Source: Argyresthia goedartella (Eukaryota; Arthropoda; Insecta; Lepidoptera; Argyresthiidae). Taken from it: 64,000 nt of DNA. The notes under the pieces are model-generated. The model was not told the origin of the DNA, made no database searches, and saw only the letters and a program-made list of their open reading frames with translations. Positions 38,926-51,142 of the stretch are shown here, piece by piece (within the stretch, counting starts at the first letter, position 1; the number at the start of each line of letters is the position of its first letter). The position numbers and the translations under genes were made by a program. The stretch covers positions 37,034,749-37,098,748 of the forward strand of contig OX463807.1 of the NCBI GenBank assembly GCA_949825045.1, read 5' to 3'.

Positions 38926-41752
38926 ATGGTTCATCAAAATATACAGGGCATGTTAAGTAAAGAACTGGAAATTGAGTTATTCATGAACTGTAATAATATT
39001 GATATTTTATGTAGAACAGAGCACTTTTTAAAGAGTTATCAGTTCATGTTCAACTTTAATAACCACCACGTTGCTAGTTCGTTCAACAGAAAAACAGCTG
39101 ATCGCGGTGGCTCCTTAATACTTGTAAATAATAGTTTAAAATATAAGGAATGAGTTGACATAGTGAGCCTGTCTGTTGAGCGTACCATGGAAATAGCCTG
39201 TATTGAACTTGAACAACTTATTGTAATGAGCGTATACAGACCACCAGATTCATCCTTTGATTTATTCGAAAATAAAATGGATGAAGTGTTGATTAAAATC
39301 AGCGATAAAAACATTTTTTTTTATAATTTGTGGTGATTTTAATGTTAATCTGTTAGAGGATAATAATATTTGTACTAGATTAAAATCTTTATTTTTATGT
39401 CACAACATGAACTATCTGTTTTTGGAGCCTACTAGAATTACTGCAACATCTGCTACCTGCATTGACAACATATTTACTAACATTACGCCCATTTTCAAAT
39501 CGGTCATCAATAAATTAACCTCTGATCACTCTGGTCAGATAGGTATATTCAATATTAAAATAAAAAAGGACCAAAAAGAGGATATTACATATGTGCCCGT
39601 TAGTGACACTCGGCTTGAACACTACAGGAATAATATTTTAGATAAACTATGGGAAATACCATACAGTGACGATCCAAATTTGTTGTACAACTCAGTATTT
39701 AACCTTGTCAAAAATGAATATGATACGGTATTTAAATCAAAAACTATAAAAGTTAATAACAAAGCTTTGTTTAGTGATTGGGCGACAGTTGGAATTCATA
39801 GGAGCAGACGAAGATTATATGAACTCTATGAAGAGAAATCATATAACAAAAATACGGCCTTTCTAGATTATGTTTGTAGTTATTCAAAAATGTTTAAACG
39901 CGTTTGTGCCGTAGCTAAATCTAATTTCATTAAAAACAAAATTGAATCTAGTAGCAATGTAATGAAAACGACTTGGCAAATTATAAACAGAGAGACTGGA
40001 AAGGCCAAAGCTACACATAATAACTTCAAGCTTAAGATAGATAATCAATTGCTAAGTACAGACCTAGAAGTAGCAAAAGCTTTCGAAAATTTCTTTACGG
40101 ACATTCCAGTTTCAACAACCAAGTCTTTAAATTCATCTCCCGCTGCTGCTGAATCTATACTTAAACAAAACTTTGAGGAATGTAAAACAGATTTTAAATT
40201 TAGGCACGTAAATAATGAAGACATTGTAAAAGCGTTTAAATCCCTGGAAATGAAAAAGACAGCTGACGCCCATGGTCTATCAGTAAAAATTATTAGTTCC
40301 ATTGTAGATTGTATTGCACCTCACCTTTGTTGTATATTTAATCAATGTATAGATAATGGTGTGTTTCCTGACTTGATGAAACTAAGTAAAGTATAAAGTA
40401 TACCTTTATTCAAAGCTGTTAGTACATCAGACCCCACCAATTTTAGACCCATATCGATACTACCAACGCTTAGCAAAATATTTGAAAAACTCATACTTAA
40501 TCAATTGCAAAGTAATTTTTATCTCAATAATTTAATTCATATTGCTCAGTTTGGATTCACAAAGGGTCGTTCAACAGCCGATGCTGGTGTTGAACTAATC
40601 GACAATATTTTTGATGCCTGGGAAGACGCAATGGATGCAATAGGTGTCTTCTGCGATCTATCCAAGGCTTTTGGTTGCGTACATCATGACATTCTTGTCA
40701 GGAAGTTACGCCATTATGGTGTAAAAGATCAGGCACTTGGCCTTCTGGAGTCATATCTAACAGATAGGGTTCAGATGGTCGATGTTAATGGGAAAAGATC
40801 ACCTGGGTCTTCAGTAAGTATGGGCGTACCGCAAGGTTCAATTCTTGGTCCTTTCTTGTTTTTAGTATATATTAATGATTTACCTTACCTTGTTAAAGCA
40901 AAACATGGGTTAGTTTTGTTTGCCGATGATACTTCTTTGATATTTAAATTTAAAAGACAGCAATCAAATTATGACGAGGTAAACAATGCTATCTCTAGTA
41001 TAGTGAACTGGTTTACTGTTAACAATTTATTACTTAATTAAAAGAAAACTAAATGTATTAAATTCGTGTTACCCAATGTGAACCCGGTAACTACAGACAT
41101 ATTTATAAAAGGACAGAGATTGGACCTTGTGCAGTCGACTGTCTTTTTGGGCATTACTTTAGACGCCAAACTACAATGGGATCCTCATATAAATAAATTG
41201 TCGAACAGACTGAGTTCGGCAGCGTTCGCAGTTTAAAAAATTAGAGCTCTTACCGACGTAGACACCGCTAGACTAGTCTACTTTAGTTACTTTCATAGTC
41301 TAATGACCTATGGTATTTTATTGTGGGGTCACGCTGCGAATGCTAATAGTATATTTATTCTGCAGAAATGGGCTGTTCGTGCAATTTATAGATTAGGGCC
41401 TAGAGTGTCACTGAGGGAAAAGTTTAAAGAAATCAATATTCTGACATTTGTGTCTCAATATATCTATGACAATCTTGTGTATGTAAAAAGAAATATAACT
41501 AATTTTCAGAAGTACAGTGATATACACAATTTTAATACTAGAAATAAAGACAAGTTGGTTGCTTATGTAAGCCGACTACATAAAATTAGTAATTCTTTTA
41601 AAGGCAATTGTATACGCTATTACAATAAGGTCCCTACCGATATTAAAAACTTACCTTTAGACAACTTTAAAATAATAATAAAACAGAAATTGTATAAAAA
41701 AGGTTACTATAGGATATCTGATTACTTAGAGGACAGATGTCCATGGGAATAG
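38926..41752 (+). pseudogene. LINE B ORF2 (endonuclease-reverse transcriptase), degenerate
   Basis: The frame starts at an ATG-led MVHQNIQGM (endonuclease Asn block). Other endonuclease blocks are DILCRTEHFL, a frame-shifted CGDFNVNLLED (about 39,333) and LTSDHSGQIG. RT: FRPISILPTLSKIFEKLI, VFCDLSKAFGCVHHDIL, GVPQGSILGPFLFLVYINDL and catalytic FADDTSL (about 40,920-40,940). Lesions: TGA at 39,151-39,153; a T-run frameshift near 39,312-39,322; a 6-bp insertion creating TAA near 40,393; Glu to TAA near 41,039; and Lys to TAA near 41,235. Copy A lacks the last three, so they arose after the copies separated. Confidence 0.9.
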
Positions 41753-41852
41753 ATTGTTTGAGTAACAGGCTGTTTCGATATATAATTAGCATTCATTTTG
41801 TAATTTGACAATATTTTATTTAAAAAAGGAAACGCAAAAGATGCGACGACTT

Positions 41853-41880
41853 TGGAGTTTCTTCGGTGAGCTCTTCTCCA
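41853..41880 (+). other. LINE B 3' UTR stem-loop (copy B)
   Basis: TGGAG/CTCCA close the same 18-nt TTTCT-led loop as in copy A. One outer pair is lost to a T for G change. Confidence 0.6.
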
Positions 41881-41995
41881 CATATTCCGCCATTGTGTTA
41901 GTGAACTCGCCCAAAAAAATATAATGACGGATCTAAGTGATGTAACAACATCCTATGGAAATAAATGATTTTTTATTTGATTTGATTTGATTTGA

Positions 41996-42290
41996 TCCGT
42001 AGTCTAATGGGTTTCACGCTCGCTTTTCACACGGGATATGCAGGATCGATTCCTGGAGTATGTACCAATGAGATAATTAATTTATCTTAAGTAAATTATA
42101 CGGACGTTTTAACGGTGATAGAAAACATCGTGAGGAAACCTTCATGACTCCATAGCTGCGGCGATGGGCTAGCCCCCTGTCACGCAAAATGGAGTATCGA
42201 ATAACTGGCTCAAAGTGGGCACAATTGTGCCTCTGCCACCCCGTATGGGAAAAGGCACGACGTTTTAATTCATGAAACGGATGAATTATA
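41996..42290 (+). mobile_element. SINE S1 head plus R1 body
   Basis: CGTAGTCTAATGGGTTTCAC and a B-box-like GGATCGATTCCTG are followed by GTACCAATGAGATAATTAAT, CATCGTGAGGAAACCTTCAT and then R1 (TAGCTGCGGCGATGGGCTAG ... GCACAATTGTGCCTCTGCC). The co-linearity suggests that R1 is the 3' part of a SINE subfamily. Confidence 0.6.
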
Positions 42291-43382
42291 TCTAGTTCCT
42301 GTCATGTTCCCGTTAGCAACTTTCAGGAAAAGACCCTTGAGAACGTGGTTCTACTAGGCAGCATAACAGTTTTATTACCCCTTATTTTTTACTATGACAG
42401 CTCACTTTTTCTTTAGTTGCCTAAGGAATAATTCCGACGTTTCAGGGCGCACGCAACTGAGATAAATGTTTCTGGTCCTTCATAACCGGGCGCGGTAAAA
42501 ACGTCGCCACGGGAGCATCTGTGACCAAACTTGCGGAAGTAAGACTTATGAAAAATAAAGCCTTCGTCGAAAGCTCACGGTGTTTCTAAGCTGACGGCTG
42601 GTGGTACTTTATGGAACTAACTAAGGTCTTTTGTGGTTACTAAGGGATTTATGAATGTTCTCTGTTAGACATTGATATGCTAGATTTATTTATATCACCT
42701 CATTAATCCAACGGAATTATCATTAGGCTAGGATTAATCTTAGTTCCGAAAAGTGAAAAAGGGATACCACGATGTTATTTTAAAAAATGAAAGTAATTAA
42801 CTTAGAAACATAATGTAAGTGCTATTTGAAAGCTAATGAGATGGAGAATAATATTTCGTCATATTATAGTTCTTTTTGGGGACCAAATTCTGAATTAAAC
42901 TGCAATTACTAAAAAAGGTAGTCGAAAAATCACAATTGTTCAAAAACAAAGCGTAATTTTAGTAAGCAGTTAACACTTTTTTTTTCTAACTGGCAGATCT
43001 TTATCATTATAATCCAGTTAATTTGACCACGACAAACCCTTTCAGTCTGAAGTTATTATTTATTTTGCAATTGGTGCATGATTAACGAAAATGTATAATC
43101 AAATGCCTGTAGAAAAAAATAGGGGGGGTGGGATTTTTGTAAACATTTTTTTGTCGATAAAATAGGGTCCTCTTTAACCCTACTTAATATGTCCAGTTTA
43201 TGAAGAATCACACTGTATCTACTCATTGTTGTTTGCTGGAAGAGATGTCTTTGAATGATATCAATCAACCAGCCCAATTGACCCGTCCTTACTTCGGACC
43301 TGAGCCTTCCGGAACGACAACGCCGCATTCTTAAAATATTATAATCGTGTATACTGGCTAATTTGGAGTATGATAAGTAATT
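42291..43382. other. No gene recognised
   Basis: This is AT-rich sequence with a G-run at about 43,123-43,130. Short frames on the minus strand near 43,056-43,328 have no recognisable domain. Confidence 0.45.
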
Positions 43383-43520
43383 TATCTGATGAAAAACATC
43401 GTAAGGAAACCCTCAATCTCTATGGCTGTGGCAATGGGCTATCCCCCTATCATGCAAAATGGAGTACAGAATGACTGGTGGGCACAATTGTGCCTTTTTC
43501 ACCCCGTATGAAAAAGCCAT
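43383..43520 (+). repeat. Interspersed repeat R1
   Basis: AAAACATCGTAAGGAAACCC, then GGCTATCCCCCTATCATGCA and GGGCACAATTGTGCCT. It is parallel to 42,120-42,285. Confidence 0.65.
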
Positions 43521-43601
43521 GTTGTTGTTTGTTTTTTATGGGGTAACATTTATTTATTTGTATTTATTATACTCCAAAATATATTCCGAATTATATAATA
43601 G

Positions 43602-43975
43602 TACACGAGTTCCTTGGTCTAATAGGTTTAACGGTTGCTTCTCTCTCAAAAGTTTGCTAAGTATATGTAAATATCTACAGTAATAAAGAGATTTGAATAT
43701 TTGAATACTTTGAAGCAGCTTTGAAGCCCGAACATGTACCAATGATATAATTAATGTATCTTAAGTACGTTAAGTAAGTTATCGGACGTTCAGTGTTTCG
43801 GATGACACGTTAAATTGTAGGTCCCGGCTACTACCGCCACGTGGTAGTGGTCGTAAAACCCCTCCATCAACCCGCACTGAGCCAGCGTGGTGGAGTATGG
43901 CTTGCATCTTACTCGTATGCCCGTGCCTCTCGGTGGGGTCATTCATAGGCTACATTATTTATTTATTTATTTATT
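43602..43975 (+). mobile_element. SINE S1 with nested LINE E tail
   Basis: The S1 head (TTGGTCTAATAGGTTTAACG) is interrupted at about 43,652-43,713 by the last 60 bp of LINE E (GCTAAGTATATGTAAATATC...TTTGAATACTTTGAA). S1 then resumes with CATGTACCAATGATATAATT and ends in a (TTTA)n run. Confidence 0.7.
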
Positions 43976-44944
43976 ATACAGTTTAAAGCACAGCTGTGCC
44001 TCTGCTACCCAGTATGGGAAAAGAATGCTTGTTGTACCTATGTGCGCTTATCTGATAAGAGTTAACGTTCTAACAACGTTGACATTTTATGTTCATACTG
44101 ACAGTGGCGCCCTCTGGTTGGTCTGTTATATCAAATCTCTATTCATAATAACGGTGGTTATTTTTTATGACTTTTTTATTGCGATACCACTTGCGCCGTT
44201 CCGTTATGAGGCAAGTCGATGTTTCTGGCATATAAATGAGGATAGATATTGAGTTTATCTTTGTAACTCCGTTTTAACTGCTTAGTGCAAGTGCTCCTGG
44301 TATATAAGCTAATATTAAGGAAAATTATGATATTATCCTTCTATTTTTATACTAAAGAGTTATAGACATTATGCTGTTAACATTTACGCAGAAATATTAA
44401 GCATACTTAGTTGGACTTTTCTTAAATTCATATAAAATTTCTCAAGTTTTGTAAAATGATATTTATTACACATTTTCGAGTTTCAGCGTTAGAGTCATTA
44501 GAATTCGAAAATGGCCGGACCGGTTCCTTAATTTCCCGTTCTGTTTTATTCTCATCATACAGCCGGAAAATCAGCGAGCAGAGAATTTCAGCCTTTTCCA
44601 ATAAATGTCGTTACTAGCCGTTTCAGACTAACGAAACTCTTTGCTTACTAACTTTATGGTAGCGCATCCTATGTTTGATAGCTGCGTGATGCATACAGTT
44701 ATTATGTAAAGAGTTTTGTTAATCTCAGGCGCAGTAACATCGAAAGTGTCTTGCAAACCCGCTCCACACCTATATCTAATGCCAGATAAACGTGCAATAA
44801 AATAATTGCCCTGAATCAGGGGGCCCAATGGAAGGGTGCCCTAGGCCAATAAATAGAGATGCTCACTATTTCACTACTACGAGTCAGGTGTCCTTACTGC
44901 CTGTCTCCTTATACACGTCTCTTAGGCATAAGGAACCCTGATTA
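43976..44944. other. No gene recognised
   Basis: It starts with a short R1-like piece (about 43,985-44,030: CAGCTGTGCCTCTGCTACCC). The rest is unrecognised. Confidence 0.4.
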
Positions 44945-45125
44945 GGTGCAATAATAATATCTTGGACACTATTTACACACATTGATCTAGCCCCAAACTA
45001 GGATTCCCTGTATCTTTGGTACTAGACAACGATACACATACGTATATAGATAAATATTATACTTAGATAGATAAACAACCATGACTTGGGTACAAACTCC
45101 GCAATGCAATGTTAGGTTTAGGGTC
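44945..45125 (-). repeat. SINE S2 body fragment (minus)
   Basis: This is the reverse complement of the 6,960-7,118 body: TTGGACACTATTTACACACA, TTGATCTAGCCCCAAACTAG and CTAGACAACGATACACATAC. Confidence 0.7.
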
Positions 45126-45356
45126 CATGTTTGACACATTTTTTTATTCCGCGCAGCGTGCGTAGCTGTCAAGAAAACAGCTTCTGATATTTATAGTTTT
45201 CCGCTATCTAGATCGGTGGGTGCTTCACGTGGGATATTTTCTAAATTTTGGCTATAAATTCTTGTCCTACTTTAAGCTGATATTATTTATTTATTTTATT
45301 TATTTAAGCTGACAAAGCCTACATTTTCTGTGAAAATGTAGGCTCAGGAGTTATCC

Positions 45357-45930
45357 AAAACCCTGACATAGCGTCACGCCTTTTACCATAAGGGACGGCA
45401 GAGGCACATTTGCCTTATTATTGACCGAGCGAGCGAAGCGCGTGGAGCTTTTCCGTTTCAGCTTGGGCAAAATGCTTTCGTATGTCCGAATTTCCAGATT
45501 TGCGACTGTTCTCCTTTACAGGTCGCATTTCTCAACCGATTCTCGTGAAAAATTGTGAGCAGGTTCGATAATAATAATGATTTATGTATCGAATCAGTCA
45601 TTTTTTAAGTGTTGGAGTTACGGGTTTACAAAGTTATTGGTGCGACTTCTTTCATACTCCAAGTACATATCCAGAAGCATTCATAAGTTTCTATATGGTA
45701 TTGAAGAAATTGCAGTTGGGTTAATTGATTTTATAATAGTTCCACTTGTTCATCCAATGAACTTCAAGCTGTCGGGCAGGTTAGGGGGTAGAAAATAATG
45801 AGAAGAAAAACGCAAATTTCCTGTCGCTCGCGCGATCTGCAGCTCACAGAGGCACTAGTATTAGTTTTAGATATTCAATACTCCATATTGCGTCACAGGG
45901 AGCTAGCCCATGTTTTCTTACCTTATCGAA
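45357..45930. repeat. Mixed repeat fragments (R1, L and a TCGCATTTCTCAACC repeat)
   Basis: 45,357-45,425 and about 45,880-45,930 are inverse R1 pieces. About 45,446-45,570 (TTTCAGCTTGGGCAAAATG...GTCGCATTTCTCAACCG) is related to 46,485-46,790. About 45,600-45,740 resembles repeat L (ACAAAGTTATTGGTGCG). All are short and diverged. Confidence 0.5.
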
Positions 45931-46242
45931 AATTGCGTTAGCCAGCATCGTTTCGCTAGACCCCAGTTACATAGTAAATCTTAGATGGGTTCTATCAAGC
46001 ACTGGGTAGCAACTTGCACAAACTTGCAACATCCCATATTTCAGTGAACATGGCTGTGGATTTCTCTGGCTAAAATTTATTGTAATATTGAATCGTGAAT
46101 ATTCAACTTATTGTTACTTTTTTACAGGTGTGTTATAATTTTGAAGCGTCTGTGAGTGTGTATGTCTGCCCGTGGCACCCTAGCGGTTAATGCGGTTTTC
46201 TGTAAATGGTAGTAGATTTCACTGCGATGGTTCTTAAATATA

Positions 46243-46306
46243 ATCATAATAATAATAATACCTTGGACACTATTTACACATATTGATCTAGCCCCAAACT
46301 AGGATT
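46243..46306 (-). repeat. SINE S2 body fragment (minus)
   Basis: An (AAT)n run is followed by CTTGGACACTATTTACACAT and TTGATCTAGCCCCAAACTAG, as at 44,950. Confidence 0.65.
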
Positions 46307-46524
46307 TTATATATTGTTATAATCGGTTCGGTAGCTCGAAAATCATCAGATGAACAAGAAATATCGCTCAAACAGGTAGACGGATTTAAATATGGGTTTA
46401 AATGCGGATTTTTGTAATTAGTAGAAAACTTTATAGCAATATTCGCAAGTTACCAACTTAACAAGAAATAATGGTCAAACAGACGACGAAGCGTTTCCAT
46501 TCAGCTTGGGCAGAAAATGCATTC

Positions 46525-46596
46525 GTCTGTCCGTCTGTCCGTCTGTCCGTCTGTCCGTCTGTCCGTCTGTCCGTCTGTCCGTCTGTCCGTCTGTCC
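46525..46596. repeat. (GTCTGTCC)n tandem repeat
   Basis: Nine near-perfect 8-bp units sit inside a longer interspersed repeat. Confidence 0.95.
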
Positions 46597-47371
46597 AGAT
46601 TTCCAGCTATTGTCCTCTACGAGTCGCATTTCTCAATAGATTCTGACGGATTAAATTAATTAACAAATGAGGTGTCATTGTATTTGTGAACACCGTGACA
46701 GTGATATTGGTTTTCGTTTGATTATTTGGGTCGCCCTTCTCAACAGATTGTCGTGAAATTTTGTTAGCAGGTTCGATAAATGTATGGATTGTTTTTGTAT
46801 GTAATTTTTTGGCCAATTTTCAAAATTTCGGATATATATGAGGTTTGTAAATGTAAATAAAACATGTTGCCATACGACTATGGCTTTAACAAATTATGTA
46901 TCGTTAGATTTGTGGAGACCGTGAGAGTGACTTTATTTATATATTTATGGTCCCATAATCAAAGTTTATATTTCTAGCTTTCAAATTTTCTTTTCTTTTT
47001 CTGTTTAATGTCCGGTTGTATTCTCTTTCATTTTGTAATGTTCTTCGTATGTCTTGATCTTAGCTAACGGACTTCGATGATGAAATTTTGCCAGAGTTGA
47101 ATGATACAATTGCTCCCTCGCATCTGGCTTGGTAAGAACGCTTGAGAGCATAAATAATTAACCTTCTTTCCCCCAACAAATTTTGGGACCACTCCGTTAG
47201 ATCTTTCCACGACATTGTTGTCCACATTTTCAATATGACTTCTTGATTGCGACGCAACATTTCCCGCTTAGTATCTAATCCGTTGGCAAAGTTGGCTGTT
47301 AAACATCTTTTTGTTATCTTTTACTGTTTGATCGCTGCAAATGTTATAAATAAAATAAGTTACAAAATGAT

Positions 47372-48490
47372 ATGTTCACCTTTTTTGTGGCCAGATACCA
47401 GCCAACTCACCCTGATTTGAATAGAGAAGAAGCTGTAGCTAGGTACCGTCAGACTCACCCTGATATTAATAGAGCAGCTGTAGCTAGGTACCAGCGAGGT
47501 CACCCTGAGGTGCATAGGGCATCACAAACTCGATATGGAAAAATAATCCTCGAGTCGAGGAATGGACGTGCCTGAAAAACTAAGGCTCACTCCGGCTTAG
47601 CAAATGATATCGATACAGAGTATGAAATCTACACCAACGTGGCCTTAGGTTCCATGAACAATAAATGCCGGTGGTGCAATGCTCTCAAATGGAACAAAGA
47701 GGCAACCGGCATGTGCTGTATGGCTGATAAAGTGGTTTTCTACAGCTTGATAATGAATATACATCCAGAACATGACCGGTTTATGAACGGTATTCGTAAA
47801 TATCATCGCTGCTTTCAAATGACGTCGTTCGGAGCTAATCTGATAGTAAAAGACGTTTTTATGGCTGTTTTTAAAGTTCAAGTCCAGGTATACCATTTAG
47901 TTGGAAGTTTACTGCCAGCACCTCAAAAAGTAACCACAGTTTTTACAAATATATTTTGTTGGCGAATATGATAGAGAAGTACAATTGAGGTGCAGTTACT
48001 TTCCAGATGTAAAACCTGGCTTAGTCAGACAATTACAGAAAATGTTAATACGTTTAATGCTTAGGTAAGAGACTTTAAGGTCGCACTGGACAAGGTGCCT
48101 GCAACGCCTCAATCATTTAAAGTAGTCATTAAGGCCGTAGCCTTACCGTAGCCGTAGTATTCATTAAAGCAGGTAGCCACTGGACAGCCACAGGGGTCGT
48201 TTCAAGGTTCCAACATCAAATTAGGTGATTTTAGTCACGGTTGGTCAGCTATTTGAGAAACGAGACGTTATCCTTGAAAGCCACATGAACTCCTTGTAGC
48301 GTATTAGTGAGATCCAACGTTCATACAACACCCTGCAGTATCCGCTTTTGTTTCACCGTGGTGAAGATGAGTACTCTATTTCTGTACCTAAAAAAATGTT
48401 TCAAAATAAACCAATATTTTTCAAGAAGATTTTCAAGGAGAGTTTACCAGTAAATAATATCCAAATGCAATTCAGCAATTACGTTAGTTA
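47372..48490 (+). pseudogene. Helitron RepHel N-terminal fragment
   Basis: Helitrons encode a Rep/helicase for rolling-circle transposition; this covers only the region before the HUH catalytic core. First come three tandem units of the pattern RYxxxHPxxxR (about 47,393-47,535). A Cys cluster with CRWCNALKWNKEATGMCC follows (about 47,667-47,725), then KYHRCFQMTSFGANLIV and FKVQVQVYHLVGSLLPAP (about 47,797-47,925). Frame-shifted FPDVKPGLVRQLQKML (about 48,005-48,055), RISEIQRSYNTLQYPLLFH and GEDEYSI (to about 48,385) complete it. Stops and frameshifts throughout show decay. It is cut off near 48,490, before HUH motifs, next to LINE C-family DNA. Confidence 0.8.
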
Positions 48491-48689
48491 GGATTTCAGA
48501 ATTAAAGTAAAAAATAAAACAATTTGGAAGGTAATTTCGTAATTAAATTATATAAGAAAATTCCATCCAATCGCTTTTTACTTTGGTAATAATCTGAATA
48601 AAATACTTAATAAACATGTACTCAAATTAATAATTAAATCCGCAAATGTCTTTATAATGGAGTAAATGGATTCAAAAAAACCCCCATTT

Positions 48690-49140
48690 TTCGTAATGGT
48701 CTTAACCAACAGCCTGTAGGACGAGGCCCAGTATTTCACATTCTCAAGGTCAGCATTCAACATCTTCACAAAAGCGAAAACGGAAAAGTGGCGATAGATT
48801 TGAAGATCATCTGCGTAGAGATGATACAAAGAAGAGAGGACGTCGGAGACGGAGTTGATAAAGACTGAAAACAGGAGAGGAGAAAGATTATCTTGCTTGA
48901 GGCACTCCTGTGGTGAGATCACACCATTGAGTTAAAGTCTCTTCAGCCTTAATGCTTTGCTGACAATCTCTCAGTTAGAGTCGAACCAGTGAGCCGCATG
49001 TGGGGACATATTTGAAGAACCCAGAACCACGACAAGAATATCAAAATCTACGCAGCTAAATGCTTTGCTGAAGTCAAGCAGGGTCAACACAGTGACTAAC
49101 TTTTGGTCCATGACAAGCTGGATTCGTCACTGACTTTTAA
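48690..49140 (-). pseudogene. LINE C-family RT fragment (minus)
   Basis: The minus strand reads LTLLDFSKAF (about 49,060-49,090), then after breaks LSPLLFSVFINSVSDVLSSL and YHLYADDLQIYRHF (about 48,790-48,835), followed by LNADLENVKYWASSYRL. This is RT core including catalytic YADD, the part missing from the copy at 30 kb. Both ends are truncated. Confidence 0.85.
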
Positions 49141-49324
49141 AAGAGCTGTGTGCTTAATCTTCACAAGTAAATCTTGCAGCAAGCTTTTATATCATGCAAA
49201 TTGTGTCATGTAATAAAGTGATGGGTGTGATTCAATTGAAAGTTTATTTTCTTCTTACAAGAGCATTTTTTTTATTTATAATTCTTAATTATTGATTGCA
49301 CACAAATATTTTACCAGTTAAAGA

Positions 49325-49365
49325 AAATGCATGTACAAAGACAAGCTTATCTCTAAAAAGATAAT
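49325..49365 (-). repeat. LINE C-type 3' UTR scrap (minus)
   Basis: CATGTACAAAGACAAGCTTA and TCTCTAAAAAGATA match the minus-strand 3' UTR block at 24,168. Confidence 0.5.
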
Positions 49366-49396
49366 ATATGATATTTTATTATTTTATTTTTTCTTC

Positions 49397-50054
49397 AAGT
49401 TGGTAGAGGACTATCAAACACACAAAAAAGTCATGTCACATAATGGTTTAAACTATAATACATTGATTACACACAGACAATGTTGGGTCACGTTTTCGAG
49501 AAATAAAATTAATTAAAAACAATTTTGTCTGTTAAGTTAGTTTAAAGGCGATAATTTTACGTGATAACGTCATTAGAAACGCTTAGGCCGATCGTGCCTC
49601 TCTATCGCTTTTTCCGCGATCTTGCTTGCACGCTCGGCTCAGGCGGAACGTGATAATGAGTCATGCTTTTTCGTGTGTGCAGCCGGCGTTCATCGATGTA
49701 TAAGACATTATCACAACAAAAAACTTTTGAAAAATGAGTACAATTTTATATATGACTGACACGTTTTATTTGTAAAAAAGTAACTTTTAATATGAAATTT
49801 ATGTAAGTTTCAACTTAAATAAGTTTGTTAATTTTGATATTACATAGCACATGAAAACTAAAATATAACAATAATGTACCAACAAAATATGGCATGTGTA
49901 AAATTTTTCTCATTTTACAAAAGTATTTTTTTTATAAATTTGATTTCTCGAAATCGGACATAACATTGTATGATTGTTATCAGTGTATTACACTTTGGGA
50001 CATTATGTTACATGACTTTTTGTGTGTTTGATAGTTCTCTATTATCACCAACTT
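49397..50054. mobile_element. MITE-like element with long terminal inverted repeats
   Basis: The left end, 49,397-49,523 (AAGTTGGTAGAGGACTATC, CACACAAAAAAGTCATGTCA, CGTTTTCGAGAAATAAAATT), is the diverged reverse complement of 49,918-50,054. The internal 0.4 kb holds no coding frame. The class is unknown, and target duplications are not clear. Confidence 0.7.
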
Positions 50055-51030
50055 AAATACCCTTAAAATGATATCTTGAAAGATATAAAAATAGCCAGGC
50101 ATATTTTGACAAAGGCATCAACATGATTTAAAAAAAAATGCAGTCAAAAATAATCTGGTACTTCAAAAACAAAGTTTCGGGTCACAGATTCATGGAACAC
50201 GTTTTGTTTGATTGCACTTTTTTAATTCCAAATGATTGATAATATGTCAATTATAGTTAAAAATCGCACTTATTACCAATTAACAGTAAAATTGTGAGCT
50301 AATTCGTCAAAAAAAAATACAACATCGATAAAAACGAAACTATAAGACATCAGCTAACACAAGTTTGGTTGGTTCTAAATTGTCTTCGTTTTAAGGCTTT
50401 CAATCCACCTGCCAAATACCCTGTATATACGTTAGTGTGAAGCATGACTATACGTACTTCCAGACAATTTTCTCAAGAATGGCTTGTCTGGTACAATTTG
50501 GAAAACCTGTGGTTAGGATACAACAGCAGCATTAAACGATTTATCAGCCTCAGTTTTACACCTCAGTTTACATGTATTTCTATATTTAAACACCGCATAA
50601 AACTTCAAATGGGGCGGAGTAATTGTATACGCGTATGGCGTTGTGTTTGCTGCTATAAAAGGTTCTATTTTACGAGTTTGACAATAACCCGCGCTGTCAA
50701 TACGCAGTATTTGTTTAGGAGCCAATAAATCAGTTTATACAGCGATATGGAATAGCCAAGAAGTTTTATGGTGGTATATGATATGGAAACCGAAAAGTTT
50801 CATCAAATTATTTCATCAATTGAAACATTATTTGTTAAAACTCTCCAATTTAACTTGATTATGTATCTTTATTTAACTTGATAACACTTTATACTGTGAA
50901 AGTAGCAGAATTCTCAATTATTTATTTTGGTGAAGATTCTCTTTTTATCCAGGTAAGAATCAAAGCCGGTCGAGAAACCCACTGATGATTGTAGTAGGTC
51001 TCTTCACCTAAAGCCATTTGGTACAGATGT
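50055..51030. other. No gene recognised
   Basis: This is AT-rich sequence. A 94-residue frame near 50,444-50,728 shows no recognisable domain. Confidence 0.4.
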
Positions 51031-51142
51031 AGTAGAACCAAGGCAAAGGACATAGGACGCAGACGAAAAAGCAAGGTTTTAATCGCTGAAAGTGATGAAG
51101 ATGTCCTGGATACCTGAAATTTGCACAGATCATTAAGAGTAT
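51031..51142 (+). repeat. 0.11 kb repeat, copy 1
   Basis: From TAGTAGAACCAAGGCAAAGG to TTTGCACAGATCATTAAGAG. It repeats at 59,091-59,203. Confidence 0.8.

Larger units (their letters stand above)
37930..41993 (+). mobile_element. LINE family B, copy B (long copy)
   Basis: This is the longest copy of family B: ORF1 at 38,001-38,702, ORF2 from about 38,926, a 3' UTR with the stem-loop at 41,853-41,880, and a TTTTTATTTGATTTGATTTG tail. The 5' end cannot be fixed; sequence before 37,930 is not recognisable. The tail abuts a SINE S1 head at about 41,996. Confidence 0.88.

Noticed and set aside
46525..46596. CRISPR-like array
   Set aside because: The units are 8 bp, contiguous and without spacers, in a eukaryotic context. 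It is a microsatellite.
47060..47260. Minus-strand 66-codon frame upstream of the Helitron fragment
   Set aside because: It has no recognisable motif, is short, and lies in AT-rich repeat surroundings; too weak to call.
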